In this document: positions 52,605 through 61,649 of the stretch, in pieces
How positions within the stretch are numbered: the stretch's first letter is position 1
How the letters are laid out: the number at the start of each line of letters is the position of its first letter
Source: Polyangium fumosum
GTDB lineage: Bacteria; Myxococcota_A; Polyangia; Polyangiales; Polyangiaceae
NCBI RefSeq assembly: GCF_005144585.1
Contig: NZ_SSMQ01000002.1
Span: forward strand, 372,001 to 436,000
Length of the DNA: 64,000 nt
Direction of reading: 5' to 3'
Program-made: the position numbers and the translations under genes
The notes under the pieces: generated by a model
What the model was told of the DNA's origin: nothing
The model's database searches: none
The model's input: the letters and a program-made list of their open reading frames with translations, nothing else

Positions 52605-53981
52605 TCAAGGCACAACCGGGGCGAGGCCGTAGCGTCGCCGCGCGTCGTCGAGATCGTGCGCGGGCCAGTCCTCCTCGATCAGCTCGAAACGCCCGTGATC
52701 GAAGGGTTTGCCCGAGGCCGCCTCCGCAGGGACGAGCCGCTCGCGCCGCCCCTTGCGCAAAAGTTCGAGCGAGCGGTGATGGCAAAACGGGTTGTTGCCA
52801 CGTCGCCCGAAGAGCACATGCGCCGTCCAGCTACAGCCGGCCATGCAGGCGTCGCCGTAATAGCAGTCGCCGCAGTGGCCCCATAACTCGTCCACGGTGC
52901 GGTCGCGCGTGAAGCGCAGCGCATCGGTCTGCTCCCAGACCTCTCGCAACGATCGCTCCCGGATGTTGCCGCCCACGTACGCTTGCGACGGTAGCGACGG
53001 GCAACCCTTGAGATCGCCGTTGGCCTCGACGCCGAGCAACGTGCGGCCCGCGCCACACGAGCCGTTGTATCCCATGGGGAACGAGCCCCGCAGCACGTGC
53101 TCGTACGGGCCGAAGTAGCCGATGTTGTTGGCGGGCCAGATGCGCAGCCCGTGCCGATCGCCGCGCTCCTTCAAGGCCGCGAGCATCGGCATCACCTCCA
53201 GCATCTGCCACGGTTCGAGCAGCACCTCGGGCTGGTCGGCGGCGCGGCCCATGGCGACCGTGATCTGCACCTGCCACGTGTCGACACCCGCCGCGATCAA
53301 CCCCTCGAACACCGCAGGAACCTCGGCGAGGTTGAGGCGGCCGATCTGCGTGTTGGCGTTGACGACGAGCCCCGCCTCCTTCGTGTTCCGGAGCGCCTCC
53401 ATCGCGCTCGCGTGGCTGCCCTTCACGCCGCGCAACATGTCGTGGGTCGCGGCGAGCCCGTCGATCGACACCGAAACGCTACGCACGCCCGCGGCCTTCG
53501 CGCGCCGCGCGCGTTCGGCGGAGAAACCTCGACCTCCCGTGGTGATCGTGCAGGTCATCCCGGCGTCGACGATCGCCTTCGCGATGACGTCCCAGTCGTC
53601 ACGCAGGTACGCCTCGCCGCCGATCAGCGTGATTTCGGTGACCTCGAGGTCCCGCATCTGCCGCACGAGGTCGAGCGCCTCCTCGGTGGAGAGCTCCTCG
53701 GGTCGCGCTCGTCCCGCGCGTGATCCGCAATGATGACAGGCGAGATCGCAGCGCAGCGTGATCTCCCAGATCACGTAGATCGGCCGCCACGCCTGGTCGA
53801 CGCCACGCGAAGGACCCGCGAGCGGCAGATGACGCCGCGGCGGATCGGCCAGCGGCGCCACGGGGAGCGAGCGATTGCGGACGAGGACCGTTCGCGGCGT
53901 GAGGAGAGGTGTGGGCACCGGCGGCTCGAAGCCGTCGGCTTCCCGGAGAGGGATCAAGGAAGGATCAGAAGCCGAAGACAC
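52605..53981 (-). CDS. radical SAM/SPASM-domain enzyme
   Basis: A 458-residue enzyme. The SAM-binding cluster CDLACHHC (C78, C82, C85) follows YVIWEITLRC; GGEAYLRDDW matches the GGE motif; a TIM-barrel region follows. The C-terminal half has SPASM-type cysteines (SCGAGRTLLG, LKGCPSLPS, HCGDCYYGDACMAGC, PFCHH) for auxiliary Fe-S clusters. SPASM enzymes mostly modify ribosomal peptides or proteins. An N-terminal extension of about 65 residues might bind substrate. First of a three-gene unit with the Gly-rich lipoprotein and HTTM protein. Confidence 0.9.
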   Translation of the reverse strand: MSSASDPSLIPLREADGFEPPVPTPLLTPRTVLVRNRSLPVAPLADPPRRHLPLAGPSRGVDQAWRPIYVIWEITLRCDLACHHCGSRAGRARPEELSTEEALDLVRQMRDLEVTEITLIGGEAYLRDDWDVIAKAIVDAGMTCTITTGGRGFSAERARRAKAAGVRSVSVSIDGLAATHDMLRGVKGSHASAMEALRNTKEAGLVVNANTQIGRLNLAEVPAVFEGLIAAGVDTWQVQITVAMGRAADQPEVLLEPWQMLEVMPMLAALKERGDRHGLRIWPANNIGYFGPYEHVLRGSFPMGYNGSCGAGRTLLGVEANGDLKGCPSLPSQAYVGGNIRERSLREVWEQTDALRFTRDRTVDELWGHCGDCYYGDACMAGCSWTAHVLFGRRGNNPFCHHRSLELLRKGRRERLVPAEAASGKPFDHGRFELIEEDWPAHDLDDARRRYGLAPVVP

Positions 53982-53990
53982 ACGAAGAGT

Positions 53991-55601
53991 CTACGCCACG
54001 GAGGAAGCCCCCGCGATTGGCAACTTCCGAGGCGCATGCCCACGGGACACCGGAATTCGCAGCACGAACACGCTGCCGCGGCCGTCTTCCAGGATGGGGC
54101 TCTTCACCTCGATGCTGCCGCCGTGGCTCTCGGCGATGTGCTTGACGAGCGCGAGCCCGATGCCGCTGCCGCGGATGCGCTGCTCGCCCGCCCGCCGCCC
54201 GCGCACGAAACGCTCGAAGATGCGCTCCTGCTCGTCGGGATCGATCCCGGGGCCCCGATCACTCACGCGCACGACGACCGCGTCGTCCTCCGAGGCGACC
54301 TCGACGTCGACCCGGCCGCCGTCCTTCGCGTACTTGAAGGCGTTGTCGAGCAGGTTGATGATCGCAAGCTCCATGGCGCGGGCGTCGAGCATCGCCTCGG
54401 GCATGCCCTCGGCGCTCACGAGGTGCACGACGATGCCGTCCCGCTCGGCGCGGTAGCGATAGACGTCGACGGCGCGGCTGACGACGTCCTCCAGCTTGCC
54501 GGGCGCGAACTCGTACGCGGCCTTTCCACGCTCGACCTTGGCGAAATCGAGGACGTTCTCGATCAGCGCCGTGAGCCGCTCGCTCTCGCTCACGATGATC
54601 TGGAGGTACTGCCGGCGCTTGTCCTCGCTGGCCACGCGATCGGCGAGCAGGATCTCGCCGAACATGCGGACGAGCGCGAGCGGGGTCTTCAGCTCGTGCG
54701 AGACGTTCGCCACGAAGTCGCTCTTCAGCGCGGCGAGCCTGCGCTCCTTCATCGACGCGAAGATGATGATCGTGACGCCGACGAGCACCACGATCGCCGC
54801 GAAGCCGACCATGCCGAGCTCGACCATACGCTGCCGCTCGACCTTGTCGCCGAGGTCGTCGGCGCTGGTCAGCGCGATCTGGAGCCGCCAGTTGTAGAGC
54901 GTGGTCGGGAAGGGGCGGCCGACGGTGAACTCGCCGCCTTTGATGGGCGGGCCGAAGACGATGCGGCCCTCCTCGTCGATGACGTTCATGCGGCTGTTGC
55001 CGCGATCGATGTCGCGGTAGAGCCGCGGGAAGACGTCGTGCACGAGGCGCGGCACGTCGTGCCAGGCGACGACGAGGTAACGCCGGCCCGCGTAGGTGCG
55101 CTGCCAGTAGCTGATCAGGATGCTCTGCTGATCGATGATCTGGTGCAGGTGGCGCAGCTCCTCCGTATCGCCGTCGAAGTTCAGGCTGGAGAAGAGCCGG
55201 CCAAGGAGGAGCCTGCGAAACGCGTCGTCCTCGCGGCCCGGCGCGCGCGAGGCGAAGGCGAGCACGTCGCGCGACTCGTGGCTCAGGTCGAGCACCAGGA
55301 TCGCGCGCACCGTCGGCGTCTCGCGGGAGGCCGTGGGCAACCAGCGGCGCGCGATCGTGTTGAGGTTCGCGATGTCGACGTGCGCCGCGACGACGTTGTC
55401 CTGCGCGATGATGAGCTTGTCGAGCCGGTCGACGCGCTCGTCGGCGAGCGTGAGCGTGGCGTCGAAGACGGTCTGCTGGCGCGCCTTCTCGATCTGGAGC
55501 GTGGTGCGCAGCGCGATGCCGCCGAGCACGAGGACGGCGAAGACGATCGAGGGGACGATCGCGAAGTAGAGCAGCCGCTCGCGCAGCCGACGACGCTGCA
55601 T
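53991..55601 (-). CDS. sensor histidine kinase
   Basis: A 536-residue membrane kinase. One helix near the N-terminus (about residues 12-32) and another at about 265-290 flank a sensory domain of about 230 residues. Then come the H-box FVANVSHELKTPLAL, the dimerisation helices, N-box INLLDNAFKYA, and G-boxes DRGPGIDP and GSGIGLALVKHI. No response regulator is adjacent, so the partner lies elsewhere. It ends 9 nt before the radical SAM gene start, so read-through into that unit is possible. Confidence 0.92.
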   Translation of the reverse strand: MQRRRLRERLLYFAIVPSIVFAVLVLGGIALRTTLQIEKARQQTVFDATLTLADERVDRLDKLIIAQDNVVAAHVDIANLNTIARRWLPTASRETPTVRAILVLDLSHESRDVLAFASRAPGREDDAFRRLLLGRLFSSLNFDGDTEELRHLHQIIDQQSILISYWQRTYAGRRYLVVAWHDVPRLVHDVFPRLYRDIDRGNSRMNVIDEEGRIVFGPPIKGGEFTVGRPFPTTLYNWRLQIALTSADDLGDKVERQRMVELGMVGFAAIVVLVGVTIIIFASMKERRLAALKSDFVANVSHELKTPLALVRMFGEILLADRVASEDKRRQYLQIIVSESERLTALIENVLDFAKVERGKAAYEFAPGKLEDVVSRAVDVYRYRAERDGIVVHLVSAEGMPEAMLDARAMELAIINLLDNAFKYAKDGGRVDVEVASEDDAVVVRVSDRGPGIDPDEQERIFERFVRGRRAGEQRIRGSGIGLALVKHIAESHGGSIEVKSPILEDGRGSVFVLRIPVSRGHAPRKLPIAGASSVA

Positions 55602-55620
55602 GGACGGTCTCGCCGCGCGC

Positions 55621-57084
55621 CTAGCGCGCCGCCGCCTTGTTCGCCGTGGCCCGGATCTTCTCCGGATCGAGCACGACGCCCTGGATGGTGAGGAACTCCG
55701 CGAGCTCCTTGCCGACGTAGGTGAGCGCGTTGCCCTCGGCCGTGGCGTATCGACCGCCGCCCGTGGGGTTCACGATCTCGATGAGGCCGAGCGTCTTGCC
55801 GCCGCCGAGCGCGGGCGCGCAGGCGATGCTCTTCGGATCGATGCCGAAGGCCTTCCAGCGCGCGTCGACGGCGCGTGGATCGCGCTGCGCGTCGGTGATG
55901 ACGAGGGCCTTCTTGTTGGCGATGGCCGCCTGCGCGAGACCCGTGCGATCGGGCATGCGGGCGAGGAGCCTGTCGTGCTTGCCGCCTTGCTGGCGCACGA
56001 GGACGAGCTCGCGTTTCTCGGCGTCGTGGAACCAGACGAGGATGAGCTCGCTCGGGAGCTGCTCCCGGAGGATCGAGATCACGAAGTCGGCGCCTTCGAG
56101 CGCGTCGCTCAGGAAGTGCAGATCGGTCGAGGCGCCTTCGAGCTCCTTCATCAGCTCTTCGGCGGAGCGAACACGCGCCTTCGGCGGCGTGGACTTCGTG
56201 GTCGTCGTGACCGCGGCCTTGATCGCGGGGCTCGACCCGGCCGCCGCGCGCGGAGGCGGCGCCGAGGGCGAACGTGCCGGCGGCGTCGAGACGGACCGCT
56301 GCGCAGGCGGCGGCGACGAAGGCGAACGCGCAGGCGGCGTCGAGACGGACCGCTGCGCGGGCGGCGGCGTCGAGACGGCGCGTTGCGCAGGCGGCGGCGT
56401 CGAAGCGGGACGCGGCGCGGCGGCGGCCACGGACTTGCTCGGCTGCGGCGCCGGCGGACGCACCTCCGGCTCGCCGCGCCAGTCCTTCCACATCAGCGTG
56501 ACGAGCGGCGCGCGCGCGGGTTTCCCCTCGTAGGCGTGATCGAACACCGCGAGGTTCACGAGCACGCCGCGCTCGCCGTCGAGCGCCTTCTTCACGGCCT
56601 CGAACCGATCCAGCACGACCCGCCGCGCCACCTCGACCGCCGTCCCCTCGGGCACGACGTACACGTGCTCGCGGTACGTCAGCGGCGAGCTCTCCGTGGC
56701 GGCCACCTCGCGGCTCGAAAGCACGCGGGGGTTCGGCAGCGGCGTGGCCGCGGGCGCGGGCGTCGCGCGGGGCGGGGTTGCGACGCGCGGGGGGGCGGTG
56801 ACGGCCGGCCGGCCCTTCGGCGGCTCGGCGGCGGCTTGCCCGCCGGGGGAGAGCTCGGCCGTGTCGGGCGCTTTGCGCACCACGTAGCGGAGCTTCTTTA
56901 CCGGATCGACGGCCTTGTAGCCGTCGTCGAGAAGCTCGATCGAGAAGTTGCCGAGCGACCCGTCGTCCCCGCGCATCGCGCGGGCCTTCTGGAGCGCGGG
57001 CTGCCACTGCGGGGCCTCCACGGTGAGCTTTGCCGGAGGTTCGGCGGAGGGCCCGGCCGACGAGATTTCCACGAACCAGCGCAT
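55621..57084 (-). CDS. GAF-domain protein with Pro-rich repeat linker
   Basis: A 487-residue cytoplasmic protein. The N-terminal 75 residues are a small alpha/beta domain (MRWFVEISSAG, FSIELLDDGYKAV); a variable linker (about 80-310) has repeats of STPPPAQRSV and STPPARSPS; the C-terminal 170 residues resemble a GAF domain (LHFLSDALEGADFVISILRE, GLAQAAIANKKALVITDAQ, LGLIEIVNP). It may sense a small molecule. It precedes the histidine kinase by 19 nt, so the two are probably one operon and could share a signalling role. Confidence 0.82.
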   Translation of the reverse strand: MRWFVEISSAGPSAEPPAKLTVEAPQWQPALQKARAMRGDDGSLGNFSIELLDDGYKAVDPVKKLRYVVRKAPDTAELSPGGQAAAEPPKGRPAVTAPPRVATPPRATPAPAATPLPNPRVLSSREVAATESSPLTYREHVYVVPEGTAVEVARRVVLDRFEAVKKALDGERGVLVNLAVFDHAYEGKPARAPLVTLMWKDWRGEPEVRPPAPQPSKSVAAAAPRPASTPPPAQRAVSTPPPAQRSVSTPPARSPSSPPPAQRSVSTPPARSPSAPPPRAAAGSSPAIKAAVTTTTKSTPPKARVRSAEELMKELEGASTDLHFLSDALEGADFVISILREQLPSELILVWFHDAEKRELVLVRQQGGKHDRLLARMPDRTGLAQAAIANKKALVITDAQRDPRAVDARWKAFGIDPKSIACAPALGGGKTLGLIEIVNPTGGGRYATAEGNALTYVGKELAEFLTIQGVVLDPEKIRATANKAAAR

Positions 57085-57269
57085 CGGTCGTCCATTCGGC
57101 GTCGGCGCCTTCCGCGACGCTCGAACGCGGTTCTTTTCTACAGGTGCGGCAAGGGCCGGTCAACGCGCGCGCCCTTGGAATTCATGGTCCCCGGGTTCGG
57201 CCGGGCCCCGTGCGTCACGACGAGGTCGGCGCGCGGGCCGAACCGGGGATCGTGTAATAAGAGTCCCCC

Positions 57270-59471
57270 GTGCCCGCCACACTGGACAAAGACGAAGCGG
57301 AAGCGGCCTCCCCCCACGGGGCCCAGCAACGCGGCGACACCTACGACCCGGGCTTTTTCGCGCGTGTCGTCGAGAGCTGGCCCGCGATCGACCGCGTGCT
57401 CTACCCCGTCTACGCCTGGGCCTGCGTCCTCTACGCGGCCACGGTGTTCTACGGGTACATGCACGTGCAGACGCGGGGCGGCTGGTCGGCGCCGCTCGAC
57501 GACGTCTTCATCCACTTCGACTACGCGCGCGCCGCGGCCCGCGGCTTTCCCTTCCAGTGGTCCGAGGGCAACGGCTTCTCCAGCGGCAACACGAGCCTGC
57601 TCTACCCGTTCACGCTCTCGCTCGGCTACCTCCTCGGCTTCCGCAGCCTCGACCTCATGGCGTGGGCGGCGCTCATCGCCTGCATCTCGACCACGTTCTT
57701 CCTCGTCGTCGCCGGACGCGCATGTGAGCCGCTCGGACGCGCTGCGAAGTACCTCTTGCCGCCGGCCGTCCTCTCGCTCGGCGCCCTCGACTGGTCGCTC
57801 TTCAGCGGCATGGAGAACGCGTTCCACCTCGGCGTCTGGGCGCTCATGCTCCTGCCGATCCTCTCGATCGGCAAGACGCCCGACGATCCCCGCGCCGTGC
57901 GCCGCGACGGCTTGCTCGCGGGCCTCGCGGGCGCGCTGCTCTACGCGACGCGGCCCGAGTCCGTCGTGTGCATCGCGATCTTCGCGTTCTACGCCGCGCT
58001 CCTCGTGCGCAGGCCCCTCGGCCTCCGCGCCGCGTTCGCGACCTTGCTCCGCGCCTCGATCCCCGGCGCGATCGTGGCCGTGGCGCAGGCCGTGGCGAAC
58101 CGCCTCTTCACCGGCGAATGGGCGGCGGCCGGCGCGATCGTCAAGCTCGCGCTGAACCACCCCTACATGAACGGGGAGCAGAAGCTCGACGAGTACCTCT
58201 CGCACCTGAAGTACGTCGTCCTGCGCAACACGCAGCACCACTTCGCCGACTGGATCCCCGGCCAGAACCTCCCTTGGGGCTGGGTCGTCCCGCTCGTCGC
58301 GCTGATCCCGTTCTTCTCGAAAAAGACCCGCAGGATCGCGGCCATGCTCTGGGCGCAGGTCGTGGGCTGGCTCCTGCTCGTCTCGCTGAACGGCCAGGTC
58401 CGCTGGCAAAACGAGCGCTACACGATGAGCGCCGTCGCGTGGCTGTTCATCCTCGCCGCGATGGGCCTCGGCGTGCTCCTCATGCCCGCGCTCGAAGCGA
58501 CGCGCCGCGCGCGGGGCCTCCTCGCGCTTCGGATCGCGATCGCGTGCGGCGTGGTCGTCCTCTACGGCGTCCACCAGGCGCCGAACATGCGTGATCAGAT
58601 CTGGTTCTTCGGCCGCGCGAGCCGCAACATCCGCGACCAGCACGTGGTCGCGGGCAAGGTGCTCGCCGAGCGCAAGGCGAAGCGCGTGCTCGTCGGCGAC
58701 GCGGGCGCGCTCATGTATGCGTCGGACCTGCCCGGCCTCGACATCATCGGCCTCGGCGGCTACCACGACCTTCCTTTCGCGCGTGCCGGCGTGAACGGCC
58801 TCGGCGCCACGATCGAGCTGCTCGAACGTATCCCGCCCGAGGATCGGCCCGACCACATGGCCATCTACCCGTCGTGGTGGGGCGACCTCCCGGGCCTCTT
58901 CGGCCGTCGCCTCGTGGGCGTGCCCGTCGTCGGCAACGTGATCTGCGGCGGCGCGGAGAAGGTCATCTACAAGGCCGACTGGAGCGCGCTCGACAGGAAC
59001 GGCTGGCCCCGCACGCAGCGGGAAGGCGAGCGCGTGATCGACGAGCTCGACGTCGGGGATCTCGTCAACGAAAAGGCCCACGGCTACAACTTCCCGCGTC
59101 CGGGCATGGGCTTCGTCGTGCACCGCGTCCTGCCCGAGCCCGGCCAAAGGCTCCGCGATCTCTTCGACGCCGGCCGCATCGTCCCGCACGGCGAGCCCGA
59201 GCGCGCCCTGATGAACGCGCCGAGGCGCGGCGGCCGTCTCGTCGTGCGCACCGTCGCGGGCCGGCAGGTCGCGGCCGAAGTCCGCGCCGACGGCCGCCTT
59301 CTCGGCAAGCTCGAAGCGCGCCCCGGGCCCACGTGGACCGAGCCGAGCGTCGATCTGCCGGCCGACCTCCCGCCGCGCTTTGAACTCGCGATCACGCCCG
59401 TCGAGGGCGAGTGGATCACGTACCACGCGTGGATCCTGGAGGACGGCGGAGCGCCGTCGGCGGGACGCTGA
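57270..59471 (+). CDS. GT-C-like multi-spanning membrane protein
   Basis: A 733-residue protein with about ten to twelve membrane helices up to residue 450 and a large soluble C-terminal domain. The first loop carries DDVFIHFDYARAAARG, the Asp pair typical of GT-C glycosyltransferases, followed by SSGNTSLLYPF. The C-terminal part contains a nucleotide/sugar-handling-like region (KRVLVGDAGALMYASDLPG, IIGLGGYHDLPF). It could glycosylate surface lipids or proteins. The start is GTG 57270. It overlaps the next gene by 1 nt (TGATG). Confidence 0.8.
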   Translation: MPATLDKDEAEAASPHGAQQRGDTYDPGFFARVVESWPAIDRVLYPVYAWACVLYAATVFYGYMHVQTRGGWSAPLDDVFIHFDYARAAARGFPFQWSEGNGFSSGNTSLLYPFTLSLGYLLGFRSLDLMAWAALIACISTTFFLVVAGRACEPLGRAAKYLLPPAVLSLGALDWSLFSGMENAFHLGVWALMLLPILSIGKTPDDPRAVRRDGLLAGLAGALLYATRPESVVCIAIFAFYAALLVRRPLGLRAAFATLLRASIPGAIVAVAQAVANRLFTGEWAAAGAIVKLALNHPYMNGEQKLDEYLSHLKYVVLRNTQHHFADWIPGQNLPWGWVVPLVALIPFFSKKTRRIAAMLWAQVVGWLLLVSLNGQVRWQNERYTMSAVAWLFILAAMGLGVLLMPALEATRRARGLLALRIAIACGVVVLYGVHQAPNMRDQIWFFGRASRNIRDQHVVAGKVLAERKAKRVLVGDAGALMYASDLPGLDIIGLGGYHDLPFARAGVNGLGATIELLERIPPEDRPDHMAIYPSWWGDLPGLFGRRLVGVPVVGNVICGGAEKVIYKADWSALDRNGWPRTQREGERVIDELDVGDLVNEKAHGYNFPRPGMGFVVHRVLPEPGQRLRDLFDAGRIVPHGEPERALMNAPRRGGRLVVRTVAGRQVAAEVRADGRLLGKLEARPGPTWTEPSVDLPADLPPRFELAITPVEGEWITYHAWILEDGGAPSAGR

Positions 59472-60367
59472 TGCGCTCCCCGACGAGGATCCCGCTCGGC
59501 CTCGTGCTCGCCGTCGCCGTGACCGGCTGCGGTCGAACGGACGCGGAGAACGCGAGGCGCCTGGCGGTCTCGCCGCGGGGCGCGCGCCTGGTCTCGATCC
59601 CCGGGGCGACCTTCTCGTTCCGCGAATCGATGGCGGTGAACCGCACGGTCGTCACGGTGCAGCCGTTCCAGATCGAAGCGACCGAGGTGACGGTCTCCGG
59701 CTATGCCGCGTGTGTCGGCGCGAAGGCGTGTGTCGCGCCGGTGGGCGAAGGCCGCGTCCAGAAGTTCCACGAGCCGAATTGCAACTGGGGCAAGCCTGGT
59801 CGCGGCGATCATCCGATCAACTGCGTGAGCCCGGCCGAAGCGGAGGCGTACTGCCAGTGGAACGGCGGCCGGCGCCTGCCGACGATTTACGAGGCGTACT
59901 GGGCCGCGCTCGGGGATGGGCGCATGAGCGAAGCGGAGCGGCTCGGCGAGCGGCACCGGACCTACCCGTGGGGCCGCGACGAGCCGGAGAAGATCGAGCA
60001 TTGCTGGCAACGCGGCGCGATGGGCGGGACGCAGGGCGGCGTGGTGGGACCGATCACGAGCAGCACGCCGCCGGTCGCCGTGGATCTCGGGACCTGTCCG
60101 GTGGCGAGTTACACGGGGGATCGGAGTCCCTTCGGGCTTTACGACACGGCGGGGAATGTGGCCGAGTTCGTGTTCGACCCGAAGCCGATCACGTGCATTT
60201 CGACGGCGGGTGAGCAGCCGTGTCCGCGGGAGAAGATGTTCCGCGTGACGGGAGGCACCTGGCACGACCATGGGCTCATGGGGAACCAGTCCCCGGCGGA
60301 CAACCATCCCGTCGCGAGCGAGCGGCACCCTTGGTATGGGTTTCGGTGTGTGGTGGGGGCGGGGTGA
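59471..60367 (+). CDS. formylglycine-generating-enzyme-fold (FGE-sulfatase) lipoprotein
   Basis: A 298-residue lipoprotein (lipobox AVTGC) with one FGE-sulfatase/SUMF1-like domain: VSIPGATFSFRE, FQIEATEVTVSGYAAC, PINCVSPAEAEAYCQWNGGRRLPT, LYDTAGNVAEFV and HPWYGFRCV at the end. The catalytic cysteines of true FGE are not clearly conserved; most such bacterial proteins are ligand-binding. It is coupled to the membrane protein upstream (TGATG), so may act with it at the cell envelope. Confidence 0.85.
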   Translation: MRSPTRIPLGLVLAVAVTGCGRTDAENARRLAVSPRGARLVSIPGATFSFRESMAVNRTVVTVQPFQIEATEVTVSGYAACVGAKACVAPVGEGRVQKFHEPNCNWGKPGRGDHPINCVSPAEAEAYCQWNGGRRLPTIYEAYWAALGDGRMSEAERLGERHRTYPWGRDEPEKIEHCWQRGAMGGTQGGVVGPITSSTPPVAVDLGTCPVASYTGDRSPFGLYDTAGNVAEFVFDPKPITCISTAGEQPCPREKMFRVTGGTWHDHGLMGNQSPADNHPVASERHPWYGFRCVVGAG

Positions 60368-60415
60368 TTCGCTCCGACGCGGCTCCCTGAGCAGCCGAGC
60401 ACCTGACCTGCGAAG

Positions 60416-60943
60416 CTACGGGATGGCCCGTCCAAGTGCCGAAACGAGCTTGTCCGTGATATCGACAATTACCTTTACCGTTGCCTCGTAGCGCTTCAGC
60501 TCACCCTTGCTGAACGTGGCCGGTGTGCAAGGTGCGCACCAAACATCACCCGCGGCTTGCTGGAAGGGGTATTCGGAGTTCCGCCTGGCAAGCTGCCCCT
60601 TGGCCGGGTATTGAGGCACGACCGAATCGAGCTGTTTGATAATTTCGATACGATGTCGGGCAAAAGCTTTCAGGAGCAATTGCTTGAGATCCTTGTACTG
60701 CCGACTCCACGCTGGCGCTGCCGCCTGAATACTCGATGCGATTCGCGCGACATCATGAGCGCTGCCCACATCATAACTGGCAATCTTCGCTCGAGTCAGG
60801 GCCACGGCGAGCGCTTTGACCGACTTTTCGACCGCCTGCTGGTACTTCGCTACCCGTTGACAATCGTCTACTTCGGTGGTGAGCAGCAGGGCCGTCTTCC
60901 AATCGGACTTCGCCTGCGTCATCCAAGCTTGCTCCAGCTTCAC
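60416..60943 (-). CDS. HEPN-domain protein
   Basis: A 175-residue all-helical HEPN protein: KSDWKTALLLTTE, the second helix RVAKYQQAVEKSVKALAVAL, a conserved His in SAHDVARIA, and RRNSEYPF. HEPN proteins are often RNases or nucleic-acid-binding partners in toxin-antitoxin or defence pairs; the strict R-x4-6-H motif is not evident here, so activity is unsure. The GTG start overlaps the stop of the upstream gene as GTGA, typical of two-gene modules. Confidence 0.82.
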   Translation of the reverse strand: MKLEQAWMTQAKSDWKTALLLTTEVDDCQRVAKYQQAVEKSVKALAVALTRAKIASYDVGSAHDVARIASSIQAAAPAWSRQYKDLKQLLLKAFARHRIEIIKQLDSVVPQYPAKGQLARRNSEYPFQQAAGDVWCAPCTPATFSKGELKRYEATVKVIVDITDKLVSALGRAIP

Positions 60944-61380
60944 GCAATACGCCTCTTCTTCGCGTTCGCGGCTCCGTGCTGAAGATCAGCGAGTAGGTGT
61001 TTACCAATCGAATCGCTGAAGAGCACCGTGGCAGCGTCGTCAGCAAAGGCTTTCTTGATGGGGGTCAGAGATGCCCAACCCGCACGCAGCGCCTCGCGAA
61101 GTTCCTCCGGACTCGTGAGCACGAGCCTCAAAGCATCCCTCGAAGAAAGGCGGGAACCAACGCTTGCGGCCGCAAAGGCCACTTCGAATAACTTCTTGTC
61201 CTCGTGAATCGAGCCACTACCGAAGTTACCGAGCACTTCGAACAAGCAGAGATCCCTCTTGTGTCTCGCGTGCTCGAAGTGGATGGCCAGATGCAGGGGC
61301 TCGTCCTTCCGCTTCCGATGCTCGCGAATCAGGGACTTCAGCAGTTGATCCTCGTGGGCGGCGCGTGTCATGACCCTCAT
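60940..61380 (-). CDS. partner gene of the HEPN protein
   Basis: A 146-residue protein (from MRVMTRAAHEDQLLKSLIRE) with a beta-rich centre (RDLCLFEVLGNFGSGSIHED, LRLVLTSPEELREAL) and no membrane segment. It is not a recognisable MNT nucleotidyltransferase (no GSxAxG motif). Starts at 61380, 61371 or 61401 are all possible. The stop overlaps the HEPN GTG start by 4 nt, so the two form one module, possibly toxin-antitoxin. Less GC-rich than flanking genes, suggesting acquisition. Confidence 0.65.
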   Translation of the reverse strand: MRVMTRAAHEDQLLKSLIREHRKRKDEPLHLAIHFEHARHKRDLCLFEVLGNFGSGSIHEDKKLFEVAFAAASVGSRLSSRDALRLVLTSPEELREALRAGWASLTPIKKAFADDAATVLFSDSIGKHLLADLQHGAANAKKRRIA

Positions 61381-61649
61381 TCCGTAGCACACATTACGCA
61401 TGCGTGTCTCTACCGCACGTACTCCATGGCACCCGGCCGACTGGCCAGACAAAGAGAAATCAGGAAGCCGCACCCGCACGATCGTGCACCCGCGAGCACG
61501 CTCGACCACAACGGCAGAACCAGCCGGGGCCATTGGCACGGCGACGAGCGACCCAACGGTCGGCGCGCCTGGACCTGCCTTTGGCGCAACGCCAAGCGCT
61601 ACCCGACACGCCCGAGCCTGCCTTTGGCCGCCGCGAGGGCGGGATCGTT

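Noticed and set aside
61410-61640. Remnant of an insertion sequence next to the HEPN module
   Set aside because: A stretch on the minus strand looked like an IS66-type helper end, but no transposase motif or inverted repeat could be found.
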